A DNA stretch of 64,000 nt, from positions 163,878-227,877 of the forward strand of contig BCJX01000016.1 of NCBI GenBank assembly GCA_001600415.1. Reading direction: 5' to 3'. Below are positions 33,368-44,975 of the stretch, piece after piece. The notes beneath the pieces are model-generated. The model had not been told where the DNA came from. It made no database searches and saw nothing but the letters and a program-made list of their open reading frames with translations. Within the stretch, counting starts at the first letter, position 1; each line of letters begins with the position of its first letter. The stretch is from Pascua guehoae (Eukaryota > Basidiomycota > Tremellomycetes > Trichosporonales > Trichosporonaceae). The position numbers were made by a program, and so were the translations under genes.

Positions 33368-33473
33368 GGGCTCTTCCGGGACTCGAACCCAGGTCTGCCG
33401 CAAGTGCTTGCTGTAGCTAGCGGATGTTGCTTCGAAACCCGAAGCGGCAATTATACCCCTAAACCAAAGAGCC
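33368..33473 (-). tRNA. tRNA-Pro (CGG) with an intron
   Basis: Acceptor arms GGCTCTT and AAGAGCC pair fully. The A box reads TGGTTTAGGGG and the B box GGTTCGAGTCC. The anticodon stem GCCGC/GCGGC closes a loop with T33 and anticodon CGG; about 34 nt after position 37 are an intron, as in most nuclear intron-bearing tRNAs. Oligo-T follows. Confidence 0.85.
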
Positions 33474-34151
33474 ATTGACGAAGAGAAGAAGAAGATGCGT
33501 TTATGTCTGGTGGCGGTCGAGGGTTCGAGCTGTCTCGGAAGGAATGACGATTGGCGCCAAGAACTGAATGACGGCAACGGTGAACACCAGCGTTGAAGTG
33601 TTGTACCTGTCCTTGACCATGGAGATGCACAAGTGAAAGACGGAACACTACAGGCAACTGCAGTCGACGTTGCCTTTGGGGCGACAGACCAAAATATCAA
33701 ACGTGCTAGCGTGCCGAGGTGCTGGGTGGACCGTGTCAAGGTCTTGTCGTGTCCCATGTGTCGGCCGGTCCAACCCGTAAATATGCCACATGGCAAAAGT
33801 GCCACCCGTCATGCCCCGTCCCTGGCGTTGACCTGGGTGCTGGCTGGAAAGTCGGCGCCACCCAGTCCAGTCCGACGCGAGCACCCAGCAGCCAGCAGCC
33901 AGGACGGGATACGCGCCGCCGATCCAGCATCCACCGCATCATCTTGCGACCCATTGTCCATTCCATCTTGTCCATCCTCGCCTCTTGACCACGCTCGACA
34001 GGAGAGACGGACGCGACGCCGACCCCCTCCCGCCCGCCCAGATCCGGCACCCCTTGTCTCGCGGCAGCTCGGCTCTGTCTTGGCGCACCACACCTCTGCT
34101 TCCGGCGCCACCTCCCACCTGCCCCCTTCCACCGGCGTACCAGCGCGCGCA
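33474..34151. other. Intergenic region upstream of the zinc transporter
   Basis: Contains the 5' flank of the tRNA (internal promoter, so nothing required) and the transporter promoter, with a TAAATAT at about 33777-33783. The frame continuing upstream of 34152 has no earlier convincing start. Confidence 0.5.
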
Positions 34152-36804
34152 ATGTCCCTCCGGCGCCGGGCACTCTCGTCGGCGGCCGCGCCAGCGCCCC
34201 CTCCCCGGCCATCATGGTTTGCCGCGCTCGTCTCGGCCGCCGCCGTCTTATCCGCCACTGCGCTCCTGGCGTACGCCAGCCCACATAGCCCCAGTCCCGC
34301 GGGGGGGCTGGGCGAGCACGCGTCCCACGCGCGCGCACTGCGGCACGCGGCCGGCGGGGCCGGATGGGTCATTGTCACCCGTGCCGCGTGGGAGGTCGCA
34401 CGCAGTCTCCGGGGCGGAGGGGACGGGGGCGCGTTTGAGGTCGTGCTCGGTGCCGCGCAGGCGGGGGCGTATGCGCTCGCCCTCCGGCATGCGGGGGCAT
34501 TGCGGTGAGTCGAGTCTGGCGGTGGGCATGCGGGCGAGTAGTGTGCGGGTAGTGCGGGGGTCGGAATCGGGTAGTGTACTGGATCGTGGTACAGGAGTAC
34601 AGGTACTGCCAATGAGACGCAGTAGTACCCCCAGACTACTGTAGTTGCTCGTCCAAACAACTAAAATACAACATTCATTCCAGACATGGCTGACCGACAG
34701 AGCTACGCTGATCGCCGTCGTGGCGACGGCGGCCGCCAAGCCGTCGGTACCCACACCGCGTGCCGCTGCGGGCGGCGTGCTTGTCGCTGCGGCGCTTGTG
34801 CTCACCGGGCTCGACGACGAGGTCGGCGCCACTGCGGGCGTGTCGCTCGCGGCACTCTCGGGCGTGATTGCGCGCGTTGGAAAGGAGCGGGGCGCAGAGA
34901 CGGAGCGGTTAGCTGCCGCAGTGGTGTGTGCCATCTTTGGGCTGGTGCTCCTCCTAACTGTGAGTATAATGGGCTATGTGCGAGTTCGAGGGGGGCGAGA
35001 AAGCGCCGTGATAAGGGATAACAGTACATCGGCTAAAGGCGGAAGGAGATGCCTCAAGTAGCTGACCAGCAGGGCGTGTTCCCCCCATTATTCCCCTCGG
35101 CCTGCTTTGCGGCCGTCGCGCCCTACCTCCCCCTCACGTCGTCGCCGGCACTGGTCCTCCCTGCCCTCGCTTTGGGCCAGGTATTCGCCCTCCCGCCCCG
35201 CCCGCCACTCGTGGACGCGCTCTTCGTTCTGCCGGCACTGTGGGTCGCGTGGCCCCGCGCCGACCTCCAGCCGTGGTCGTTTGCCGCCGCCGCCGCGGCG
35301 TCGGCACCATCGCGCGGCCCGCTTTCTGTCCTCCCTGCAAACTGGCGGCCGCACCTCTCGACCATTCTGCGTACCGAGACGAGTCGCCGCATCTTTTACT
35401 TTCTCATGGTCAACCTCGCCTACATGGGTGTGCAGATGGGGTACGGCGTCGTTACCAACAGCCTCGGACTGATCTCGGATGGTGAGTCTGCTCCCATGTT
35501 GTGTACAAGTGCATGCTGACCCCCCAGCCATTCACATGCTCTTCGACTGCCTCGGCCTCGCGGTCGGGCTCTGGGCGAGCGTCGCTGCGACGTGGAAGCC
35601 TGATGGCCAGTACACGTTTGGCTATGGGCGCGTCGAGACGTTGAGCGGGTTTGCGAATGGTGAGCTTGGCGTGACGCAGTTGTTTCTTGTTGTTTGTTGC
35701 GGGGTCGCACTGCATTCACACAGCCCGTCGCTTCCCCTCTTCTCTCCCATTACCTAACACACAGGCTGCTTCCTCATCCTCATCTCCATCTTTATCATCT
35801 TTGAAGCAATCCAGCGTGTCATCGAGCCCCCCGTCATGGAAACACGCCAGCTCCTCCTCGTCAGCAGTATTGGCCTCGCCATCAACCTGTTTGGCATGTG
35901 GGCGACAGGAGGCCACCACCACCACGGACACGGGCACAGCCATGGCCATGATCATGGCCATAGCCACGGCAATGGCCACATTGTGCACGAGAAGAAGGAA
36001 GATCACCGGGGTCACAGCCATGTCCACAGCCCGAGTGTCGGTCAGGGCCACAATCACGGGCCAGGATGCGAGCACAGCCATGAGCACGGACACAACCACG
36101 CGCACGCACACGCACACACGCACGACCACAACCACAACCACAGCCAGGAGAAGACAAACGGCCACGCATTGGCGTACGATCACTCTCACGGCCACAGTCA
36201 CAGCCAAGGTGACTCCCACGACCACAGTCACGACCACAGCCACGACCACAGCCACGACCACTCACACGACCACGCACACGACCATGACCACGACCATGGC
36301 CACTCGCACGCCCACTCGCATGCGCACTCGCACAACATGCGCGGCGTCTTCCTGCACGTCATGGCCGACACGCTTGGCTCGGTCGGCGTCATTGTCTCCA
36401 CGGTCCTGATCCGGTACACGGGCTGGACGGGGTGGGACCCGCTCGCGTCGCTCTTCATCGCGGCGCTCATTCTCGCCTCGGTCATCCCCCTCGTCACGGA
36501 CGCGGCAAAGGTGCTCTGCCTCAGCCTCGACACGGCACAGGAGGCCGACGTCCGTGCCGCCCTCTTGCACATCCAGAGCGTCGACGGCGTCGCGTCCTAC
36601 TCTGCGCCCCGGTTCTGGCCAAAGGGCGAGGGCCAGATGGTCGGCAGCATCCACATCCAGCTCGTGCCCAATGCAAAGGGCGAAAAGACGGCGGGCGTCG
36701 CGCACAGCGTCGAGGCCGCACTCCGGAAGAGGATACCCGGCCTCACAGAGGTCGTCGTCCAGCTCGAGGATCAGGACAGGTTCTGCCAGTGCATGGTGGG
36801 GTAA
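34152..36804 (+). CDS. MSC2: CDF zinc transporter, Msc2/ZnT5 type
   Basis: Exons 34152-34504, 34684-34959, 35073-35481, 35528-35659, 35765-36804; about 736 aa. The cation-diffusion-facilitator core is in exons 3-5: S-D-A-I-H-M-L-F-D and H-V-M-A-D-T-L-G-S carry the two H-x3-D zinc sites. Between them is a loop of about 140 residues with at least 50 His. Extra hydrophobic N-terminal segments fit the Msc2/ZnT5 branch, which moves zinc into the ER/Golgi. The C-terminal cytosolic domain ends with C-Q-C-M. Exon 1 ends in phase 2 at a GTGAGT donor while exon 2 opens in phase 0 at its CAG acceptor, so the junction as sequenced is out of frame; a one-base error in the G run at 34492-34496 would explain it. 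Confidence 0.85.
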
Positions 36805-37324
36805 GTTACTGGAACCGGAGGGAGGGGGGGNGGGGGGGTGGTATGGAGGGGAATCTTGTGTAAGCATTTGAGCATTTTATAGCTTCATCGCATGATAGAT
36901 GGTTTGACGTTTGAGACGATGCCGACGGCAATGCCCAGCCGGCGGCCCTGGGTAACGTATTGACGGCAGAGAGAAGCGTAGAGCTTTTGGGTAGTTGCGC
37001 GACTATCCCTTCAGAATGAGGAGCAGGTGACATACAGGCCTGCGGGCTGTGACCTACATATGGTGCCATATAAGCAGCCGTAGTCAGTGAGCGTGAGACC
37101 TGTCATTGCCATCTTGGACAGGCGACACACCTGGACCCGCCAAAGCCAATGAGTGGCATCACTGGAGGATCATGTTCACGGTGAAACCCGACATGCCCTG
37201 CCCTGCTGGATGGACCCGTGCGAGTGGTCACCTCGAATGTGGCGATTTATCAATATTTTGCGCTGGAGCCTGTGCACACCAAGTACTGATCCGTTGCATC
37301 CAGTCTGCCAGTGTCCAACGAATG
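36805..37324. other. Convergent intergenic spacer with G tract and one N
   Basis: 520 nt between two stop codons. A G-rich tract at 36820-36838 contains one N at 36831. No gene seen. Confidence 0.7.
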
Positions 37325-38722
37325 TCACCACAGCAGGCCCTCGCGACGGGTTTCTGTCTCTAGCTCAAACTGCTTGCTGCCTATCTTTTGCCTGTATGCG
37401 TCCAAACTAAAGCACTCGATCACGGGCACGCTGTCCTCCATGTCCTGGGCTGTTTTACCTGGCAGGGCGGGCATGCAGGCGCGCACGGCCTTGCGCAGAC
37501 ATTGCTGGACGTGTTGGACATTGACGCGGCCGCCCGACGCATCCGTGCCGGCATGGCCGAGGGCGTACCCGAGTGCTTCGACGCCTACGACGCGGTAGCG
37601 CAGGGTTGGGAATTTGGCCATCTGGAGCGCAATGCTGTCGAGGATGCCGACCGTGTGTGGATTCTGTTTCATCTCGTTCAGGCGCCGCTCGCGCGCACGC
37701 CGGTGGTCGTAGCGTTTGACGGGCGTGTAGGGCTCAAAGATCCACGTGACCTGCTGGAGGGAGATGGGTGCTTCGCGTGGGCGGGCTCTGTGGTATCCAA
37801 TCTGGCGCAGGAGGTCCATCGGGGTGGGGTGTTCGTCAATGCCGAAATCCTGCACGAGGGCAGTGAAGAGCTTTGGGTGGCCGCGGGGGAAACGAATGTT
37901 GAAGACGGCGTTGAGCGTCCCCGGCGGCAGGGTGGGCGTGTAGGCGCCGTAGCTGCCGCCATTCTTTATAATCGTAAACGCAATGACCGAGTCGCAGTGC
38001 GGGGCATAGATGGATTTCCAGTCGTCGTCGTGCGCGCTGGGCGGGTAGGCGAACAGGCGGACGGTTTGGCAGGACGCCCCGCCCAGCGCGTTGGGGGCGG
38101 CGAGTTTGCCAATCGGCTGCTGGTGGGATCCGAGGACATGGTCGCCGGAATGAATGTCGAGCACGTGGATCAGGTCGCGGACCCTGTTCAGATGGTAGCG
38201 GTCTGCGTCGACCAGCAGCCGCGGGAGCGGGATCGCGACCGGCCGACGCGTCTGCGTCCGTACCGACGTGACCGTCTTGTTGTCGTATCGGTACACTACG
38301 TGCGAAAAGAGCAGTTTGTCGACATAATCGCGCAAGGCGCGCGATGTCTGGCGCAGCGCGAGGAGCGCCTCGCGTGGCGCCTCGTCGATAATCTGCTCAA
38401 ATATGTGTGGAAACGCCTCGTGGTCAATCCTAGCCCTCACACTTGCCTCATTGAAGACGGGCGGCAGAAGATGGTCGGGCGGCCGGGCTGGTCGAGGCGG
38501 GGAATATCCTTCAAAGGTCTCAAGGAGCAGTTGGCCCGACTCGTCATCGATCGGAGGTATGAGGTGGTCGGGTGGTCGCGGCGGCCGAGGCGGGGCCAGT
38601 GGAGGGGATTGCGGGGCAAGCGGGGGAGATTGCGGGGTAAAGCTCTCACGGAGCGGGGATGGCCTCGAGGGTTGCACGGTGGCTTTGGAAGCGAGCTGCG
38701 GAGACAAGGTGAGTGGCATCAT
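37325..38722 (-). CDS. F-box-like protein of unknown function, 465 aa
   Basis: Single-exon frame; I start at the first ATG of an ATG-ATG pair (38722), because the open frame before it has no ATG. Residues about 10-95 are Pro-rich with two repeats of P-R-P-P-D-H-L-x-P-P. Then an F-box-like helix set (F-P-H-I-F-E-Q-I-I-D-E-A-P-R-E-A-L-L then L-R-Q-T-S-R-A-L-R-D) at about 105-150, followed by L-F-S-H-V-V-Y. The rest is a folded region without a motif I know. Such proteins with a weak F-box and a unique C-terminus often occur as lineage-specific families in basidiomycete yeasts. The 490-codon antisense frame is a shadow. Confidence 0.7.
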   Translation of the reverse strand: MMPLTLSPQLASKATVQPSRPSPLRESFTPQSPPLAPQSPPLAPPRPPRPPDHLIPPIDDESGQLLLETFEGYSPPRPARPPDHLLPPVFNEASVRARIDHEAFPHIFEQIIDEAPREALLALRQTSRALRDYVDKLLFSHVVYRYDNKTVTSVRTQTRRPVAIPLPRLLVDADRYHLNRVRDLIHVLDIHSGDHVLGSHQQPIGKLAAPNALGGASCQTVRLFAYPPSAHDDDWKSIYAPHCDSVIAFTIIKNGGSYGAYTPTLPPGTLNAVFNIRFPRGHPKLFTALVQDFGIDEHPTPMDLLRQIGYHRARPREAPISLQQVTWIFEPYTPVKRYDHRRARERRLNEMKQNPHTVGILDSIALQMAKFPTLRYRVVGVEALGYALGHAGTDASGGRVNVQHVQQCLRKAVRACMPALPGKTAQDMEDSVPVIECFSLDAYRQKIGSKQFELETETRREGLLW

Positions 38723-39544
38723 TCGGGGTCTCCCAAGGCGCTCGTAGAGTCTGGGCGCGTGGTCTGTCGCTGGACGCGTTGGTTTGGGCAATCTTGCTGG
38801 ATATCAGCGGGTGGTCTGAGTCACAGTATCTGGCAGTGGCTCATCAGGTGTCGGGCTTGAGGACTTGCTATTTGACATACCGCCGGGGAGAGAGGAAACA
38901 ATTACTGCGAGAAAACTGGCAACTGGTGTGAGGGAGTGAGTGGTTCTGACCTGATAAAATGCGGTGTGGCATCAAGACGTAAAGGGGCAGCGCGTGTGAC
39001 ACGACGATCCCGAGAACAACAGCCCCCGTACACTCAGGCACCTCGCTCCAGTTGTATCACGTGACCCATGACGTCAAGGCACAGTCAACCGTGGCCACCC
39101 AAAAGTGGAGGCGGGGCAGACTTGGACAAGTGACAGAGGCCAAGCACAGCATCAAGATGTGAGCAGAGGGGCACAAAGGGACATGTTGGTGTTTGAATGC
39201 ATGTCCAAAGGTCGAGCAGTAGTCTTGGGTAGTATGTGGCCAACATTGTTGCAAGGGTTTGTGATGTTTCGGCAAAACAAATGGGGGCCATGGCAAGGCA
39301 AGGCGAAGGTGGGTGGCGCGCAAAAAGTGCCGCTCGGTGGGTGACTATGTGTGCGTGTGTGTGTGAGAAGTGAGAGAAGGGTGATGAGTGAGGACGCCAG
39401 TCTGGTTTGCTCGTTTCCTTTCCTTTTCCCTTTTCCCTCTGCCTTTGCTTCTTTGTCCATCACACACTATCTCTTCATCACTGTCTCTCTCTCCCTCTCT
39501 CTCTCCCCCCCTCTCTCCGCCTTCATTCACCACCCCCCCCCCCC

Positions 39545-39596
<52 letters not shown>

Positions 39597-39630
39597 ACCC
39601 CTTGCCTTCCCTCTCCCCGCGTCAACAACC
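38723..39630. other. Divergent intergenic region with pyrimidine-rich leader
   Basis: Promoters for the F-box-like gene (-) and the kinase-like gene (+). From 39410 onward the plus strand is CT-rich and merges into the C homopolymer, so it probably forms the 5' leader of the kinase-like gene. Confidence 0.5.
39533..39596. repeat. C homopolymer (12 C, A, 51 C) next to a start codon
   Basis: C at 39533-39544, A at 39545, then 51 C at 39546-39596, ending 34 nt before the ATG at 39631. The true length is uncertain. Confidence 0.95.
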
Positions 39631-40939
39631 ATGACGACGCCCACCATCTCGGTCAAGCGCTCCTCGTACCTCCCAACACTCGGCGACTTCACACCCAGCA
39701 TTCCCTCAACCCTCACGTGCATCGTCCCCCCTACTGTGCCAGTGGTCGACGACCTGAGCTCGGCGCTGACCGGTCTCGCCCTCGCCACCGACCCCTCTCC
39801 GCCAAGCAGCACGGGCACCGAGGGCCCATCACCCCGGTTCAACGGTCCCCCGGTCGACTTTGCCCCGGTCAACTCTCCTCGTCCACGCCCACCGGTGGGC
39901 ATCCCCAGCAACTTCTATATCAAGATCAAGCACACCCTCGACGTCTCGAGCTGGTCCATCTACGACGTGTATTCCGCTTACGCCTACTTTCCCGGCCAAG
40001 CCTCTGCAGGCCGCATGATGGCATGCATCACGGCTTCCGCGCTCGTTCAGGACTCCGACATCGCGGCAAAGGTCCTCCGTGACGCCAACGCGTATGTCAC
40101 CCTCGGCCCACTGCAGGGATCGCGTGTGCCCCGCTTTTATGGGCTGTGGCGCGCAGAGGTGCCGAACGAGCATCAGGAGGTGAGTCCTTCCTTTGTCTAT
40201 TGGCCGCCACTCTTTGCACTTGTCCAACCGTCTCCAACCATGCCGCCCTGTCGCACAGCCGGACAATCTCAGCTGTCCACTCACAGAGCGGAGGCAGGAC
40301 GTGTGGACTATGTCCACCACCATGGTCAACTGCCCAACCATCCTCAGCTGTGCTCCTCAACTCGGCTTGAACCATTTTTAGCCGTCGTAATATCACCGCA
40401 TACCCTAATTCAGCTGCATTGAATCCACGCACCAACCCCGCGACATTGCAATGAATCAATTCACTGACAAACAGGGCCGTCCCCCGGTCGAAATGTTCAT
40501 GATCCTCCTCGAGGACGTCCTGTCGCCCTCGCTTACAATCACCGACCTGCTCGACCTGCCGCGTGGCCCTAGCAAGTACGGGTGAGCAAACTCACAACTC
40601 TCCACTAGCCCCGACGGCTCGTCGCTGACACTCAGCCCCCACATCCTGGCCGCCGTGAGCGACATGGCCACCGCCGGTGTCTTTCCGTGCGGTCCTTCCG
40701 CCGTGAGCAGCGGCGACAACCGTACGCCTATCAAGATTCGCTTTTTCGATTTTCACAATGCCAAACTGCGCACCGAGAATGACAACTGGGAGAGTGATGT
40801 CGCCACCGCCCTCCAGGCCCTGCGCCACCGTCTCCAGGTCGCAGCGGGCGAGGTGGAGGATGACGACCAGTGGGAGGAGGCCGAGGACTTTGATGAGTTT
40901 GCCGAGGATGTCGACATGCGGGACGTGGTCATGGCGTGA
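39631..40939 (+). CDS. Degenerate protein kinase-like protein, 319 aa
   Basis: Exons 39631-40179, 40475-40581 and 40636-40939. Residues 1-90 are Ser/Thr/Pro-rich. The remainder resembles the kinase-like fold common in basidiomycetes: L-G-P-L-Q-G-S-R-V-P-R-F-Y-G-L-W (beta4-5 region), M-F-M-I-L-L-E-D-V-L (hinge), and I-K-I-R-F-F-D-F-H-N-A-K-L where the D-F-G/D-F-x-x-A strand belongs. The catalytic loop (H-R-D or H-x-D) is not visible; the expected place reads F-P-C-G-P. A glycine-rich loop is also absent. An acidic tail ends the protein. The second intron could end at 40608 (27 nt) or 40635 (54 nt, better branch site); I chose the latter. Probably a pseudokinase or relic. Confidence 0.6.
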
Positions 40940-41352
40940 ACAAGCACTGAACATGGGAACGATTCGTGTAAGCTTTGTGGGTGTTGTTTATACTGTAGTA
41001 CGACTAGATGGTGTGCATACTCGTCGCAATCAAGGGAAAGGGTTGCGTGGTTGTTGGTAGGCTAAACTGGCGATTCGAGAGCCGTGAAACATGCATAGAT
41101 ACGCACCGCTAGCCGCAGCCACTCTTTCACAGGGTCACCCTCATCACAAACCGCTTCCGAGCCGATAGTCACTAGAGACTTGATCCCGACGTTGATATCA
41201 ACCTGTGAGACAAACAGAGCCCACCCTGTAGATGGCGAAAAATATATGCATGCTGATGTCCCATGTTACCAAGGCTCTAAGCCCAGACCAACGGTGTCGA
41301 CGCGGTCGACTGTCCCTTCTGGTCCAAGTATCACTGTCTCATTTCGGGTGTC
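40940..41352. other. Convergent spacer between the kinase-like gene and VPS39
   Basis: 413 nt of 3' flanks. No coding signal. Confidence 0.6.
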
Positions 41353-44300
41353 TCAACCCCTCTGCGCCGCCAGCTTGGCGCTAAACTGGTCCTTGCAGTG
41401 CAAATGTGTCACCTCGCCGTGCGGTGCGTGAACCGCAATGGCGCTCTGCCCGAGGCGCTTCTGGCACTGCGGACAGCTGTTGTGGAGGTCAGTACGTGTA
41501 CTCTCCAACACATGAACCAACTCACATCCTCTGGTCCGTGACGCGGACGCGCTTGACTTCGAGGTCGACAACGACACGCTCGACCTCCTGTTTCCGCGCG
41601 GCCAGCAGGCCGCGGACAATACGGTGCTCGTTGCGCCGTGCGCGCTCGTCGCCCAGGGTGCGGATGAAGAAGTCTGTCAGTTCGCGAACTGGCACGAGCG
41701 GCGGGAGGAGCTGGAGGACGGCGCGGGGCTCGATACGCGTGCCGTGCCGTGCGACGAGGGCCAAGGCCGGTGTGACTAGCGGCTCCGCGGGCGGTTTGGG
41801 CTGGAGGTAAAGCTTGAGGAGGTGCAGGAAGATCCCAGACGGGTCTGGATCCTTGGCATACAGCCGCGCACAGTACCTGTTATTGTCAGCTGGGATCCTG
41901 GTGCAATTGGTTCCTCGACTAACGCTTCAGCAGCAGAGTAGTCCTTCAGGCGATAAACGTATATACGGAGCGCCTCGTCGTGGTTGCCCATACGTCCAAG
42001 CAGGACGGCGCGCGCTTCGAGCGCCTCTGCAGGGTCAGCAAATCCACCTGTCACGAATCTCACCGTCAGGCTCCAACGACCGCAGGATACGATATGCGCG
42101 ATACGACTTTGACGAATTGAGGAACCGCAGCAGTTGCTTGAGCGCGTGATCGCGCGTCTCGCCTGATGCCTCCCTCAGTCGTCGAAGATAGAGCTGAACA
42201 AGCTGGTCGTGGGCGTGGGCGCCCGTCTCGCCGAGCTCAATAATGTGCTCGAGGTACGAGATTGCGCTCGGCCAATGCTCCTTTTCCAGAAAGGCTGCAA
42301 CGTCGGTGCGCGGGAGGGCATCCACCTCTGGCTCGTCCGCAGTGAAAATCTGGAGTGTAAGCTGAGCTCGTCTTCAGCAGGTGAACCGCACCTGAAGAGC
42401 GCGACCGGGGTCCTCTTTAAAGATCCACTTTGACGACTCGAAAATGAGGTCTAGGTGCTTGGGACCAAGCTTTTGTAGGTATCGAACTGTGGGCGGATAT
42501 CTGTCCAACGGGTCGTCCTCGCCCTGTGCTTGTCTGTGTGGGTTAGTCGGGGTAAAAGGAGGGGAACCCACTCCAAGAGCATCCCTAGGGCCTTGTCGTG
42601 CATGCCCTTTTGCATGTACAGGTCTCGCAAGTCGTCGATCCGGCTTTTTTGGCGAAGAAGAGGTTCGACTTCTGCGACATCACACCAGTTCTCAATGCGG
42701 CAGAGACTGCCGACGAGAGTGGGCCGCGCGACTAGGTACACCTTGAGGAGGGATGTGTAGATGACCTGTGCGGTGCGCAGGAGCTGCTCTGGTGTGAGGT
42801 CGGTCAATGGACCGTCGGGCAAGGCGTGGATGTCCGCCGCGGGCACGGACGATAGTGGCGGCACATCCGTCTCGAGCGGCATAGGCTCGGAGAGGAGAGG
42901 AATGGCGCCTGCAAGCTTCTGGCGTCGGTCCGACAGGTAATAGATGAGCTCATCAATGGCCTGTCGTGGGAGTGTTGCGGCTGCCACACCTTGACCCGAG
43001 GCGCTGTGCTGATCCGACGCTGCGCTTGCGTCGTCGTCCTTGGCAGCGCTCCCCAAGGTGTTAATCGTATCACTACTCCGTTTACGTCCCAGCGCTAAGT
43101 GCGCATTGCGTAAGATGGACAGCCGAGGTGCTTCCTCTTCTTCTTGTGGTTCTGGTGGTGGTTCTAATCGCGCACCCTCAACGGCCCCGAAAAGGGACAT
43201 CCACTCGTCACGGGGGACTGCGAGGTTGCCCGAAATGGACTCTTTCGGGTACAGAGCGACGACCTTTGCAGGATGGACGTTGTTGCTGATAAACGCTTCG
43301 AGAGCGGGTTTGTAGTCGCCACGAGCAAACTGTGACAGCGCGTGTAGGACGCGCAAATGAGGGAGACGTCGGGTCTGAAAAGGTGAGCGGATGTGCCGAT
43401 GTGGTCACCTACAGGTGCAAGGTTGGTATCTCCCACAGCTTCGACCAGGCCGATGGCGTCAATCATCCTCCCCTCGCGCACGAGCTCATCCACCTCCTCG
43501 CTGACGTCGGCACCACGGAGCTCCCACACCGTACTTCCCTCACTCTGGAGGAGATTACGATCTGTGGGTGTCGAGACGAGAACGAGGTGTGCGCGCTCAG
43601 CTCGAGATGCAGATGGCGCAACTGTGACTGCGGAGACAGCCAGAGATCCAGCCGATGGAGCAGGGAAGGTCACCGTCTGGCGGTGGGCTAGGGTGGAAGC
43701 GAGATGAATGTGGATCGATGGCTGGGCCAGAGTCGCGCCTGCTGCTGGGGGCGACGGGACGACCGAGAAGATGTAGGGGTTTGAAAACGCTTCATGTCAG
43801 CTCAGTCCCCTTGCCCACGTACGCACCCATCGACTCAGGTGCAGCAGGCCACTGCAATGATTCGGTACGCGTAAAGGCTGCCTCAGAGGAGAAGAAGACG
43901 CCGAGATCTGCCAGTCAGCTTCAGCTCAATCGCTTGCGAGAAACCCACCTCCATCACGGACGAGGCACACCTCTCCCCCGACGGTCCTCGTACCGACCGG
44001 AATGGCAGCAGCCTTGAGCATGTACCCAAAGCCACTGAGCGCGGAAAACCCTCCTGTCGCGGTTTCCGGAGCACGAGCGTGCTGACCTCCGCGGGGTGGT
44101 GGGTATCCCGTGTTCGGGGTCTCGATGACGCTGAGCCGCTGAGCTACCGGCCCATCAGAGCGCAGTGACAGAATAACGCTCGCTTGTGGCGAGTACAAGA
44201 GGTGTATACTCTGCGGGAGATCGGCATACACCGGTGCCGCAAAGATGACATGCCGCGGCGAGTGCGGGAGCCCGAGATCCCATGCCTCGCCGAGCTTGCG

Positions 44301-44975
44301 GCCGGCGCCGTACACCACCACTCGTTTCCGGCACCCCACAACCAGCAGGTCGCGCTGCACTCGCTCAGGCGCGGAGGTCGGTGTACTGGATCCGCTGGCA
44401 GTCGCCTTATCCCCATCAGCCCCTTTGCCACCTTTGGTGTCCTTGTTCTCCTCAGGCGGCAAGTGGGTAAAGTAGGTCGTCACAGCAAAGGCATGTGCCG
44501 TGCGCGCCGCGGTGAGTACCGTCGTCGACCCCTTCAATCCCAGAGAGTCGAGCTTGTGGAGTGTCACCACCGAGTCTAGGTTCAGTCAGCAATGGTCTTG
44601 TACCAAGCGGCGAGAATCTCATGTTCCTCGGGCTCCGGACATGAAGGAGATGCAACGGCGCGGCACCGCAGCATCCGGCCCACGCACCACTTAGCACGAC
44701 CAGCATCCGGGACTGGGCAAGGACTGCCATCTGGTCAATCTGCCTCTTCGCTAGCTGGTGCGTCGACAGCAGCTCGGGCACTGCAGTGCCATCCTCGGCT
44801 TCGTCCGACTTGGCACGTGAGGGGAGAGAGTAGATGCGTAGACTGCCGTCGGCAGCGCCGGCATACAGTCGCCCATCTGTTGTTAGCAATGGCGTCGGTA
44901 CGGTAGCTCCGACGCACCATGTATGTGGAGGGCGGTGAGACGCGCCTTTGTCCCGGCGAGGAGCGGGGTAAGCAT
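41353..44975 (-). CDS. VPS39: HOPS complex subunit Vps39/Vam6
   Basis: Exons (-): 44975-44918, 44876-44688, 44575-43949, 43907-43827, 43789-43413, 43374-42572, 42533-42392, 42349-42064, 42026-41924, 41876-41526, 41476-41353; 1046 aa with every phase consistent. The N-terminus (D-G-R-L-Y-A-G-A-A-D-G-S-L-R-I-Y, then V-L-S-D-S-V-V-T-L-H-K-L) is the citron-homology beta-propeller. The middle is a helical solenoid with typical R-N-E-H-R-I and L-L-E motifs, and the end carries a zinc-binding Vps39 domain: C-P-Q-C-Q-K-R-L-G and V-H-A-P-H-G-E-V-T-H-L-H-C. Vps39 binds Ypt7/Rab7 and helps tether vacuolar membranes. The smallest intron is 37 nt. Cys/His pairs look intact. Confidence 0.92.

Noticed and set aside
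37388..38860. 490-codon plus-strand frame opposite the F-box-like gene
   Set aside because: Antisense shadow with unnatural Arg/Gly/Val composition; the minus strand carries the recognisable F-box-like helices.
39388..39630. Upstream in-frame extension of the kinase-like gene through the C tract
   Set aside because: It would encode over 15 consecutive prolines and depends on the exact homopolymer length; the ATG at 39631 is the sensible start.
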